Source: Abelmoschus esculentus (lineage: Eukaryota; Streptophyta; Magnoliopsida; Malvales; Malvaceae). From it: 64,000 bases of DNA. The first letter of the stretch is position 1. Each line of letters begins with the position of its first letter. A program made the position numbers and the translations under genes. The stretch covers positions 14,961,001 through 15,025,000 of the forward strand of contig JAUCBN010000018.1 of assembly GCA_035048815.1 (NCBI GenBank), given 5' to 3'. A model generated the notes under the pieces. That model did no database searches. It was given only the letters and a program-made list of their open reading frames with translations, and was not told the origin of the DNA. Positions 34,201 to 44,833 of the stretch are shown in pieces.

Positions 34201-35518
34201 TGATGCATATAATAATAGTGCAATTGTGCAGTGTACACGTCGCAAGTAATAAAGTGATAAGTATATCGTGTATCGTCTCCATAGGGATTGATATACTTAA
34301 TATGTCTCTCCTTGTTCCCTTGCTCTTGAAAGATAAACTAAAAATACAGATAAGTAGATTTGTTTAACTAAGTAACTAAATAACAAAACATAAAATAAAG
34401 GATTGAGAATGATATAGAGAAAGTGGGTAGGATCCAGCTGCATCAATTAGTGGATTCGATTGATCTTCTTCTTTTTCAATGCAATTACACAATACTGCTT
34501 CGGCAGTACCGCAGATACCACCTCGGCAGCGTTAGTGTTCTCTGCCGCAGCAATCTCTTGCTCTTGGGCAGATGCATCAAAGTTCAGCAAAGTGTCCGTA
34601 GTTGACTCCGCTTATCTCTAAGTTAGAGCGCTGTTGATGACTAGTCTTTGACGATACCTCTCGACGTGAATCAACAATAATCACCAACCAATCCAACACT
34701 TATTTTAGCTTCTGAAACTCTTAACCTCTAGGCCGAGTTAGTGTTGTCAACACCGTACTTATCCCTTTCGTGAATCTAACTCTCTCGATGCTAGATAAAT
34801 AGATTGCTTACAAACTTCTATCTCGAGCTTGAATGCAAGAACAAGGAATGGCAACAAGATAAGCAAACTTCGATATTATTATTACATTAGAACAAAGAAA
34901 CAAGAAACAATCTCTTCTCACTAATATCTACAACCTTCACCTATCCCTAAGAGATGTCGATAAGTATAAATCTTAGGGAAGGGTTTCTCTAAAATCGGCT
35001 CTCCCTAACAATATGGACGGCTAGGCTATATATAGTCTTAACCTAGGGCAAACTTTTCCTAAATAGACTCTAACTTGGAGTAGGGAGCATGTCTTCTACA
35101 TGAGATCTGATGTTTCCAAGTTTGCAACCTTCTAGAAAGTTTTTCTCGTTCGGTCTTTGACTTGGGCTTTTAGTGCGCTAGCCTGGTCCAATTGGTGCGT
35201 TGCATCTTCTAGAATGTTCTCTATATTTTTGTCTTTCATTCGCCTACAATGTTGATGTTGTCACTCTGGATGTTGTCGTGACCTTATCTCTACCTCGGCC
35301 TCAATGATGCTTCTCTGCTGCCTCAACCCTGGATATCCTTGCATGTACAGAATATGTAATAATATATGCATTCTCTATAAATATAAGCTTTGTAAGTAGT
35401 AATAACGGAATATCCAATATTATGCAATGAGTCCATATTTTAGTTTAAGTTGGTGTATAATAGATGCATAAAGTACCATGAGAAGGGTAGTAAATAACTA
35501 CCTTTTAGGCACTCATCA
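34201..35518 (-). repeat. 5' LTR of C
   Basis: This 1318-bp LTR runs TGATGAGTGCC (35518) to ATGCATCA (34201) on the minus strand. The TATA box is at about 35023-35035. U5 carries actgcttcggcagt (34493-34506) and cctcggcagcg. The adjoining 5-mer ataga (35519-35523) is the target duplication. Confidence 0.93.
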
Positions 35519-35523
35519 ATAGA

Positions 35524-37044
35524 GGCAGAACACTTCGAGCTATAAAAGGTCATGTTCAACATGATCAACACCCTGGGCCTGTTTGGGGGTTTATCCAATG
35601 AAGATGCTCGGTAGTAATTCGCTTAAGCTACCGGGAGTCTCAGCCGACATCCTTAAGCTGAAATTATTTCCCTATTCAATGAGGGATAGGGCAAAAGCAT
35701 GGTTAAATAACCTCCAGTCAGGATCGTTGAATTCATGGACAGAACTATGCCGAAGCTTTATTGCCAGATTCAATTTTACCAATATGACTGACAAGCTCAA
35801 AAACGACATAACATCCTTTAGGCAAGATGAAGAAGAATCGATGTATAAGGCTTGGGGAAGATACAGAGAGTTATACAGAAAATGCCCCATGCATGGTCTG
35901 CTTGAGTGGACCCAAGTATCCCTCTTCAACAATGCGGTGAACACTCCTACGAGGATGATGCTTGATGCTTCCGCCAATGACACCCTTTTAGACCGTCCAC
36001 CCCATGAGAGTATAGAAATTTTGTATAGGTTAGCGAAGAACAATTATCAACACCTAACTACCAGAAGAGGCATAAATAGACGAGGCATGACAAATTCAGA
36101 TTCTTCGGATTCCATTCTAGCCCAACTGTTCGCCTTGACGAATATGGTGAAGGATCTGTAAAAGCCAAGTCACTTTCGAGAAGTAAAAGCAGTCATCATT
36201 CTCTATGAAATATATGGTGACAATCGAGATTCGAACGCATACCCACACAATCCAGAATCTTTCATCTATGTTTGAAATTTTAATAGAAACAATATGTCCA
36301 ACAATTATAATCCATCATGGAGGAAGCACCCAAATCTCTCATGGAGCAATCCTAATAATGTACTTAACACGCAACATCAACCAGTGCAAGCTACTGGATT
36401 CCAGCAAAATAATAGATTTACTCAGCAGCAGATGTCGTAGCAGACACCGCCTTTGCAGCAAGCAACAGAAGTCCATACTTTGGAGAATACATTGCAAACA
36501 TCCATGGCCTAGACTGGCACATACATTGCAAATACAAACAAATTCATCAAGGAGTTGACACTTTCATGGACAGAACATAAATGAGAATGCAGAATAACGA
36601 AGTTGCTCTTAAGGCGCTGGAAACCACAGTAGGACAAATGGCACAACAGATGAAAAACAGACCTGTAGGAGGTCTCCTGAGGATACTGAAGTCGCTAGAA
36701 TTTGTCCTCATGAACAATGTAAAGCCATATAGACCAGAAGTGGATTACAACTGAAGGACCCTGAAATACCTGCTCAGACCGTAGGTAAGACCCTAAAACA
36801 ATAGTCTCTGAAGAAGCTACTAATGATACATCTAAGGCAAAGAAACCAGCAAATATTGCTGAAAACACTATCATAGCAGACGATGCCGTAGCCGCACCAC
36901 AGAGAAGATTTCAGTGCGATGAAAAAATCGAAGATCTGTGCCCACCATCACCTTTTCTATAAAGGTTAAAACAAAAAAAAATAGGAGTACCAGTTTAAGA
37001 AATTCCTGGATATACTTAAACAGGTACACGTAAATATACCTTTA
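35524..37044 (+). pseudogene. gag of B, C-terminal part
   Basis: Gag resumes after element C with EAEHFEL and MFNMINTLGLFGGLSNEDA, then a frameshift. At 35640-36161 comes a long clean block with LFPYSMRDRAKAWLNNLQSG, MYKAWGRYRELYRKCPMHG and ANDTLLDRPPHESIEILYRLA. The Gln-rich and coiled tail (36380-36780, with FQQNNRFTQQQM-like and NRPVGGLL-like stretches) is shifted. The region 36800-37044 leads into protease. Stops make it non-functional. Confidence 0.88.
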
Positions 37045-37725
37045 GTGGACGCAATTAAACAAATGCCCAACTACGTCAAATTCCTTAAGGACATTATATC
37101 CAAAAGGAAAAAAATTGGGGAATTTGAAACAGTTGTCGCAACGGAAGGATGTGTGGCAATACTACATAACAAAGTCACCAGCAAAACAAAAGATCTTGGT
37201 AGCTTCATCATACCATGTGTTATCGGTGACCAATACGTGGGTAAAGCACTATGCGACTTAGGCGCCAGCATAAATCTCATGCCTAAGTCAGTATTTCAAT
37301 AGCTAGTCATCAGGCAATCAAAAACAACACTTATGTTGTAGCTGGAAGACCGCTCTTACGTATAACCTGAAGGAAAAATTGAAGATATTCTAGTAAGGAT
37401 GGATAAATTTATTTTTCTTGCTGACTTCTTAATTCTTGATTGTGAAGCAGATGAGCACGCTCCAATCATAATAGGAAGGTCATTCCTAGCCACAGGAAGA
37501 ACATTGATCGACTGTGAGAATGGAGAATTGATCATAAGGGTCAATGATCAACGAATAAAGATCAACGTTTTTAACACTTTAAGACATCCGGACGAACCAG
37601 AAGAACTCGACCACGAGGAGGAAACCAAATTTGATGACACAACCAGCCAAGGCAAAAGTGTTGAATGTCGCAACCGCTGTTTTTACGAAGAACTATGTAT
37701 AGACAGCCAAAAGATAGAGATTTAA
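37045..37725 (+). pseudogene. Protease of B
   Basis: The frame reads YVKFLKDIISKRKKIGEFETV, then CVIGDQYVGKALCDLGASIN with the D-L-G active-site loop, a stop at about 37300, an LEDRSYV block with two stops, then 37399-37725 DKFIFLADFLILDCEADE and IIIGRSFLATGRTLIDCENG. This is a full-length Athila-type protease broken by three stops. It precedes RT in the usual polyprotein order. Confidence 0.9.
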
Positions 37726-38432
37726 GAAAAACAAGCAGAATAAGGTAATTAGGTAACCACATACCCAGGTAAGCATTTCGAGTCTCTTGATTACACTTTA
37801 AATGAAAACAAGAAATACAAACCATCTTTAGAACATCCTCTAGAATTGGAATTAAAACCCCTACATGAGCAATTAAAATACGTATATTTGGGATTAAATG
37901 ATACTCTACCAGTAATCATCTCCTCTAAGTTGTAGCCTGAATAGGAAGGACAGTTAATCAGCATGCTACGGCGGCATACTAAGGCAATTAGCTGGACAAT
38001 TGCAGATCTGAAAGGAATTAGTCCATCCTTATGCATGCATAAAAACTTACTGAAGGAAGAACATAAACCAACCATTGATGCACAGAGAAGATTAAATCAT
38101 ACAATGAAGGAAGTGGTAAGAAAAGAAATAATCAAATGGTTGGATGCAAAAATTATTTACCCCATATCAGATAGCACGTGGGTAAGTTCAGTGCAATGTG
38201 TACCAAAAAAGGTGAAAGGATAGTGATCTCAAACGAAAACAAGGAAATGATCCCAACTAGAAATGTAACCGGATGGAGAGTATGTATGGATTATCGGAAA
38301 CTAAATCAAGCAACAAGAAAAGATTATTTCCCTTTACCATTCATCGACCAAATGCTTGATAGATTATCCAGTAAGCCCTACTACTGTTTTCTATTCTAGA
38401 TGGCTACTCAGGATACAATCAAAGTGCCATAG
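37726..38432 (+). pseudogene. RT of B, N-terminal part
   Basis: 37963-38223 reads HTKAISWTIADLKGISPSLC, HKPTIDAQRRLNHTMKEVV and IIYPISDSTWVSSVQCVPKK. A one-base shift leads to 38178-38399 with IPTRNVTGWRVCMDYRKLNQ and FPLPFIDQMLDRLS, and the frame ends YYCFLF followed by a shifted GYSGYNQ. The fingers of an Athila RT are therefore clear. The frame is interrupted at 38432 by a solo LTR and resumes at 39569. The stretch 37726-37960 is the protease-RT linker. Confidence 0.9.
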
Positions 38433-39563
38433 TGTAGCGATCTTAAACAACGAGTTTCGCTAAAATGTTTTTTTTTTTGAGTTGGAAAACATTTTTGATG
38501 TGTTGTTTTGAAAATTAATGTCTTCCACATGGGGGTTTCATTTAAAAATTAATTTTTGGAAAATTGGAGTCACCATCAGCCGTTTAGGTAGACCGAACAC
38601 CATAAAACCAGAGATTTAAAAAGTTGAGGTTCGGGAGTCGGTTACGGATGGGGAAGGATTAGCACCCCACACCGCCCAAAATTGGTACTTTAATAATTAC
38701 CGCTTTAATAATATTAAACTTTTCGGGCTAATTTGACGATCGAAATAATTTTTAATTAAATGTGCGCATTTATTTTAAAGCACCTAAACCCGAAGGTAAG
38801 CATCCGAACCACTACCACCTTATTGGTACTGGCCTCGCTTACGACCGAATTTAGAGACCTGCATTAACAAATTAATATTTCATTCATGCAACTTAAACAT
38901 AAAAATAAATTAAATACATCACATAAAAATAATTACATAAAATATAAATATTAATCTAACAAATTTAATACTAATCTAAAATATAAATTAAAACATACAT
39001 AAATATTAATCTAAAACATAAATATAAATTAAAATTAATCTACAATAAAAATTAAAAACAACTATAAATATTAATCTAAAACATAAATTGAAATCTAATA
39101 ATAAACAACTACATTTCATTAAAAATATTCAAAATACAAAGATAGAAATTATACCTAAAAATACGAACGATTAACCCCGATAAACTTCCCACCGAGATCT
39201 ACCACGACCCCCTTTAAAAATTTTAACTAGATCGAATCCTAAAAATAGGACTCGATCGAACCACCCAAAATTTGGGGAGAGCTAAACTCTCAAATTAGGA
39301 TCATAGGGTACTACCCTCACCCAATTGGTTCCTCCTTCAAAAGGCTCCTCATCCCCTCCTTTTATAGGCAATGAGAGAAGGAAAAGTGGTGTTTCCCACC
39401 AATGTGGGATTCTAATCCTACATCACTTTTCCCTTTCTTTCTTCTTCTTCTTTTTCTCCTTTCTTCTTTCATTTTTTCTCCTTTTTTTTCTATTTTTATT
39501 AATAATATTACTATTAAAATAATACTACAAATACTAAAATCCGATTAAAAATGAGTGATTACA
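38433..39563 (+). repeat. Solo LTR of another family inserted in B RT (Tat/Ogre-like)
   Basis: This is 1131 bp from TGTAGCGATC to GATTACA, bounded by perfect 5-bp repeats catag (38428-38432 and 39564-39568). It holds ggttcgggagtcggttac (38630-38647) and attagcaccccacacc (38658-38673), blocks I associate with LTRs of the Tat/Ogre lineage, a pyrimidine-rich tract (39428-39495) and a TATA-like ttttatagg (39360-39368). No internal domain is present, so it is a solo LTR. Lineage is from memory of such LTRs, not from a search. Confidence 0.88.
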
Positions 39564-39568
39564 CATAG

Positions 39569-40093
39569 CACCCGAAGATCAAGCCAAAACAACCTCTACA
39601 TGCCCATATGGAACATACGCATTTAGAAGAATGCCATTTGGACTATATAACGCACCTGCCAGCTTTTAATGGTGTATGATGGCAATCTTCTCCGATATGA
39701 TTGAAGATCATCTAGAAATTTTTATGGTTGATTTTTTAGTATTCGGAGATGATTTTGATAACTGCCTCAACAACTTGGAAAAAGTACTACAAAGATGTAA
39801 AGATACGAATCTAATTTTGAATTAGGAAAAGTGTCATTTTATAGTTAACGAAGAAATAGTACTTGGCCACAAAATCTTCTACCGCGGCATTGATGTTGAT
39901 AAGGCAAAAATAGAAGTGATAGAAAAATTACCGCCACCAACATCGGTCAAGGGTATACATAGTTTTCTTGGACATGTTGGTTTCTACTGACGGTTTATTG
40001 AGGATTTCTCTAAGATAACCAAACCCCTATCCTCACTGCTGGAATAAAACAAATCGTTTATTTTTTATAAGGACTGTGCAAAAGCCTTCAAAA
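39569..40093 (+). pseudogene. RT of B, C-terminal part
   Basis: This resumes with APEDQAKTTSTCPYGTYAFRRMPFGLYNAPA, given here in two pieces: PEDQAKTTSTCPYG and FRRMPFGLYNAPA. A stop follows, then IEDHLEIFMVDFLVFGDDFD, where the catalytic M-D-D has become M-V-D. CHFIVNEEIVLGHKIFYRGID and FLGHVGFY come next. Visible stops (tag in NW-EKC, tga in FYRRF, taa in LLEQNK) are all explained by C-to-T or G-to-A changes of the conserved codon. Confidence 0.88.
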
Positions 40094-40095
40094 CC

Positions 40096-40542
40096 TTGAA
40101 ACAAAAACTTATAGTAATACTTGTAGTGGTATCACCCGATTGGAACGAGCTTTTTGAATTAATGTGCAATGCGAGCGACTATGATATCGAAGCAGTACTA
40201 GGGCAACAGAAGAATAAGACCTTTCATGTAGTACATTATGCAAGTAAAACCTTGAACGACACCCAAGTTAATTACACCACAACAAAAAAAGAGTTATTAG
40301 AAGTAGTTTTTGCATTCGATAAGTTTAGATCGTATCTCATCGGTAACAAGGTTATTGTACATATAGATCACTCTACTATAAAGTACCTGCTAACAAAAAA
40401 GGATTCAAAACCTCGTCTAATACGATGGATACTACTACTACAAGAATTCGAGGTTGAAATAAAGGATAAGAAGGGAATTGAAAACCCAGTAGCTGATCAT
40501 CTATCCCGCCTTAAAGGAAACGAAACAACAAAATCAGAGTAG
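40096..40542 (+). pseudogene. RNase H of B
   Basis: This is a clean 148-codon stretch: SPDWNELFELMCNASDYDIEA (shown by its core ELMCNASDYD), VVHYASKTLNDTQVNY, TKKELLEVVFAFDKFRSYLI, DHSTIKYLLTKKDSKPRLI and GIENPVADHLSRLKG. It is a typical RNase H of Ty3/gypsy, although the first catalytic Asp region reads CNASDY where CDASDY is usual. A tag stop follows shortly after. Confidence 0.9.
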
Positions 40543-40559
40543 AAAATCAAAGATACTTT

Positions 40560-41997
40560 CCCTGATGAGAAATCACTTGTCGCCACAATAGCTGTATGGA
40601 AAGTATCAACAAAGGACTCTGAAATCACATTAGACAAAATTGTGAAAACACTATCTGAATACATCCATCACACTACCTTGACCGCCAACACAACACCCTA
40701 GTATGCTGATATTGTTAATTTTATCACTTGTGTCATTCTACCACATCACCTTAACAGTTAAGAAAGAAAAGGTTCAAACATGAGGCAAAGCATTATTTTT
40801 GGGATGATCCATTTCTATTTAAACAATGCGCAGATCAAATCATAAGACAATGCATTCCGAAAGAAGAACAAGAGAATGTTTTAGCAGACTGCCATACATC
40901 TCCTTATGGCGGACATTTCGGCGGCAACAGAACGGCAGCTAAAGTGTTACAATCAGGACTTTATTGGGCGAGTTTATATAAAGATGCACATGAATATTGT
41001 TAAAGATGTGATCGATGTCAAAGGATGGGAAACGTATCAAAAAGGAATAAAATGCCTCTCCAAAACATTCTTGAAGTGGAATTGTTTGATGTATGGGGGA
41101 TTGACTTCATGGGACCCTTTCCATCATCACACGGTAACCTCTATATCCTATTGGTAGTAGATTATGTATCCAAATGGGTAGAAACAATAGCAACGGTAAG
41201 GAATGATGCCAAGACAGTACAAAAATTCTTAAAGAAAAATATCTTCACCCGTTTCGGTATACCACGTGCCATAATAAGTGATGGAGGTAAGCATTTTGAC
41301 AACAGACCAGTTGTCGCGGCCTTAAAAAATTTGGGAGTGACACACAAAATAGCCATAACATATCACTCCCAAACAAACGGTCAAGCAGAGGTATCAAATA
41401 AAAAACTCAAAACAATACTAGAGAAAATAGTCAATCCATCAAGAAAAAATTGGTCTACAAGATTGGATGACGCGTTATGGGCATACAGAACAACGTTCAA
41501 AACCCCACTGAAAATGTCCTCATACCAATTGGTCTATGGCAAATCATGCCATTTACCAGTAGAGATAGAATACAAAGCATACTGGTAATACGAATGGTCA
41601 ACATGGATTGGGAAAAAGTAGGACAAAAAGGATTATTGAATCTTAACGAAATCAAAGAATTCAGAACTTTAGCATACAAAAATGCCAAAATATACAAAAA
41701 AAACAAAAAGATGGCACGACCAAAAACTACTACCATGACAGATTCTGCCAAGGCAGCAAGTCTTACTATACAATTCTCAATTAAAGCTCTTCCCTGGGAA
41801 ATCAAAATCTAGATGGTCAAGACCATTCGATGTAGTCCAGACTCACTCAAACGGAGCAGTAACAATCAGATCATAAAAAGAACATGAATTTCAAGTGAAT
41901 AAACAACGTCTCAAATTATACAAAGGATTAAACTCCCAAGAACTCAAGGAAATAGTCATATTAGAAGACGGACTCACATCCTCTCCTATTATACATT
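40560..41997 (+). pseudogene. Integrase of B
   Basis: The zinc-binding leader near 40790-41000 gives HYFWDDPFLFKQCAD-like, CHTSPYGGHFGGNRTAAKVL and HEYC-stop-RCDRCQ. At 41025-41588 a clean 187-codon core has VELFDVWGIDFMGPFPSS, IISDGGKHFDN and QTNGQAEVSNKKLK, so the D, D and E of the triad are all present, followed by LDDALWAYRTTFKTPL. The C-terminal part is frameshifted and ends LEDGLTSSPIIH before a taa at about 41997. It is the best preserved integrase core of the window. Confidence 0.91.
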
Positions 41998-43095
41998 AAC
42001 TCCTCACTCTTCACTTACTATCTTAGGTATTACTATATATATTAAGTATAACCTATTGATTTTTTTTAGGATTTCTCAACCACCGAAGCAACCTACCCAG
42101 TAGACTTCGAACACTCGTCGAAAGCTGGTAATTGAAAGTGATTCTGAGGATTCATTTGGATCCTCCAAATCTTTTTAAGGGCGGTAGTTTTCTTATTTTA
42201 TCTTTTTTTTTCTTTTATTTTCTTTTTTCTTTTTTTTATTTTTGGTTATATCCATGTACATCCCTTGAGGACAATGCATCCCTTGAGTTTGAGGGAACAT
42301 TTGTCTATTTTGTAATATGAAAATACAATGTATAGAAGTAATCGAAATATCTCATTAATGCTTTAAATATTGTCGTAGTTACTTAAGTATTACTGCAAAA
42401 TTTAGTTTAAAAGTCTATTGAATTTTATTGAAACTGCCTCGACAGTGATATATTCTCCAGCCGCCACAGTAGTATGCACTATTCACCAGGCTTAAAATCA
42501 GAAAGGTTTGGTATGATTAATACTTAGGATTAGACTATGAGCCTGAAAACATCTCAAAACACTGCTAGTCTTAGTTGATTTTAAAAGTTCTTTTCTTTGA
42601 AAAGCAATAAGGACTTAAGCTTAAATTTTAAACTAGAGGTGCATATCACCGACTCTAGTTAGTCCATAGATGTACCCATGACTGGATCTAGGACTTAGTT
42701 TTTCTCTCACTTACTAGAGATGCCCGAAATTGGCTCTAGTAAGAAAAAACTAAATACTTGAGATGCCTAAAACTAACTCAAGCAAGTATAACTATATAGC
42801 AATATATAATTATACAACAATTTCAGGGACAAAGAAAGAAAAAAAATTAAGGAATCTTAGTCGAAATTCTTGAGCTAGAAAAAGGATTAGAACTTAGAAA
42901 ATCAACTTTGATAAAGCTTTGTACACACACTAAGACTCATAGTCCAGTTCCGAGGAATTCCTAGAATCAAGAAGAGGCCGAATTAAGAAAGGAATTCTGC
43001 CGTGACAGGCAGGATGATATATCGCTTTAAAATTCCCTACTTAAACTTATCTTTTGCATTGCTTGAGGACAAGCAATAGTTCGAGTTTAATGATG
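41998..43095 (+). other. 3' non-coding region of B with polypurine tract
   Basis: This 1.1 kb has no credible gene. It has a pyrimidine run (42190-42242), the blocks ttgaggacaatgcatcc and gcttgaggacaagcaatag that mirror the A2 and C 3' regions, agatgcccgaaattggctc-type repeats (42650-42790), and the GC-rich words actgcctcgacagt (42433-42446) and ctgccgtgacagg (42998-43010). The LTR-adjacent gagtttaatgatg is the likely polypurine tract. Confidence 0.65.
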
Positions 43096-44436
43096 TGATA
43101 AGTGCCTAAAAGTCCTCAATTTTCACATTATTTCTCCACTCATTTATTACTAATAAAGACAAAATTAAATGCAATAATAGATATTTCTGATTATTTTCTA
43201 CATCTCAGCATCCTAATACTATTTTTATGAATTTATCCATTAATTGACATAAAACATATATGTTTGATAGTTTTCTTTTTTAGACAAAAAACTAGATCAC
43301 GGAAAGAGCCAAAGAAGGAAATAGATGCTGAATTACAAATGAAGCATTCGCCACGACAGCGTTCTGAAGGCTGCCACGGTAGCGTAGAAAGACGAAAAGT
43401 GATACTCAACAGGAAGAGAAAAAGATACCGAAAAACAAAGAGTAAAAGAAAGAAGAAAAACTCAATTAGGAAGTCGAGCCCAAGCAAACTGCGGGAAAAG
43501 AAATTTTAGGAATTAAGATTTATTTAATATAATTTAATTAGGAATTAGATTTCCCTTCTATTTAGAACTCTTTCCTTGTATGGAAAGATCAACTCAGGAC
43601 TTGACCTATATAAGGCACTCATTAGGTTTAGGTTTAGGAGAAAAGAAGCCGGTTTACACACATAACTTATCCTTAGCCGTCGACCATAATATATTCTAAA
43701 CTCCCCTTGGAGTTTTAGATTGTTGTGGAGTAGATAGAGAGGAAAGTTACATTCTTATTGATATTTATTAATGCAAATCTTATTTTATAGTTTATTCTTT
43801 CTTGGTACTTAACTTTCTTTGCAAATGAGCTCGAGATGATAAGTATGTGAAGAAATATCCATTTGTCTAATATCGGGAGAGTTAGGCTCACGAAATAAGA
43901 GAATACTGTCTTTGCTCAAGGGCATTGACTAATCCGGGTCGAATTTCATCGACTAACAAGACGCATGTGAGATTGTGATCTACCCTTGATTAACGCCGGA
44001 AGGTATCATCAAGACACGTGGATTTCAACAGTTTTCTTCGCTTAGGGATAAGGAAGAAACATATAAGGCTGCTCTGTCGAACTATGGAAAGTTGAATTGT
44101 CGACAAGGCATAACCCCACCTAGGCAGCTGCGGCAACCCTTTGTGCGATCCGCCGAGGCAACAGTTCAACCCATTGCATTAATAAGTGGATTAGCAATAT
44201 AACTGGATTCTCCTCTACAAAGCATTCAATCTAACCTCGTTCTTCTCAATATTATATTTCTATAATTTAATATAGTTTATTTAATACAATTAAACCAATC
44301 CAATTATTTGTATTTTTAATTTCTTAACTGCAGTTATAAGAAATAGTAGAATCGACTCAGTCCTCGTAGGACCGACATCTTAAATACTACAATCTGACAA
44401 AGGTAGAATTTAATAAGGACTCCATAGCCTCCATCA
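43096..44436 (+). repeat. 3' LTR of B
   Basis: This 1341-bp full-length LTR runs TGATAAGTGCC to ctccatca. TATA is at 43607-43617 (cctatataagg). The U5 blocks aatatcgggagagttaggctcacg (43870-43893, given as aatatcgggagag) and the gccgaggcaac word (44151-44161) match the family. It is followed by target duplication ataag. Confidence 0.94.
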
Positions 44437-44833
44437 ATAAGTTACCCATTTTTAAAAATACTTTTTAATTTTTTAAATATAATTCTCATCCTACAAGATG
44501 CGAATTACTCTTAAAATTTAAATATCTTCACTCTATTTCTCACGATATTTTAGGCATAATTTGCGTCTTATAATTACCCAAATTCGCATTATGCAGGATG
44601 CAAATTACATTTATAAAATTAAAAATATATTTTTTTAAAAAAACAAATAACATACAATCCACATCATCATACTTCATGTTCTTTAAGATGAGAACGAGTA
44701 ATTCGCAGTAATGTAGAATACAAATTATATCAAAGTGTATAAAAAAGTTATTATTCTTCAAAATAAAATTTAAAAAATATTTTTTAAATAAATAAATAAA
44801 AAAGGAATATTCATCCATTAAGCCAAAAAGGTT
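44437..44833. mobile_element. Right arm of the inverted-repeat (MITE-like) element
   Basis: Partner of 25222-25400. It contains inverted copies of aattcgcat words (44578-44587, 44500-44510), ttcttcaaaataaaattta (44753-44771, inverse of the left arm) and the end ggaatattcatccattaagcc. It is AT-rich with no coding potential. The 9-mer aaaaaggtt (44825-44833) is the presumed target duplication. Without B the element would be about 560 bp. Confidence 0.65.

Larger units (their letters stand above)
26739..35518 (-). mobile_element. Pol-less Athila-related element C
   Basis: This minus-strand element is nested in the gag of B with perfect target duplications ataga (26734-26738 and 35519-35523). 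Its order is 5' LTR 34201-35518, primer site, gag, protease, a short tail, an ORF of the plant-specific Transposase_32 kind, a 3' region and 3' LTR 26739-28060. RT, RNase H and the integrase core are absent. It carries an inverted LTR fragment at 32152-33392. LTRs differ by somewhat under a tenth over the first 330 bases (by eye). It must have depended on enzymes of a relative to move. Confidence 0.93.
25401..44436 (+). mobile_element. Athila-type Ty3/gypsy element B (19 kb with nested insertions)
   Basis: This plus-strand element has 5' LTR 25401-26337, tRNA-Asp primer site, gag, protease, RT, RNase H, integrase, a 3' region and 3' LTR 43096-44436. Perfect 5-bp target duplications ataag are at 25396-25400 and 44437-44441. 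Removing element C (26739-35518) and the solo LTR 38433-39563 leaves about 9.1 kb, normal for Athila-type elements without a third gene. Several stops and frameshifts make it non-autonomous now. Confidence 0.94.

Noticed and set aside
35672..36043. 123-codon minus-strand frame
   Set aside because: Shadow of the gag of B on the plus strand.
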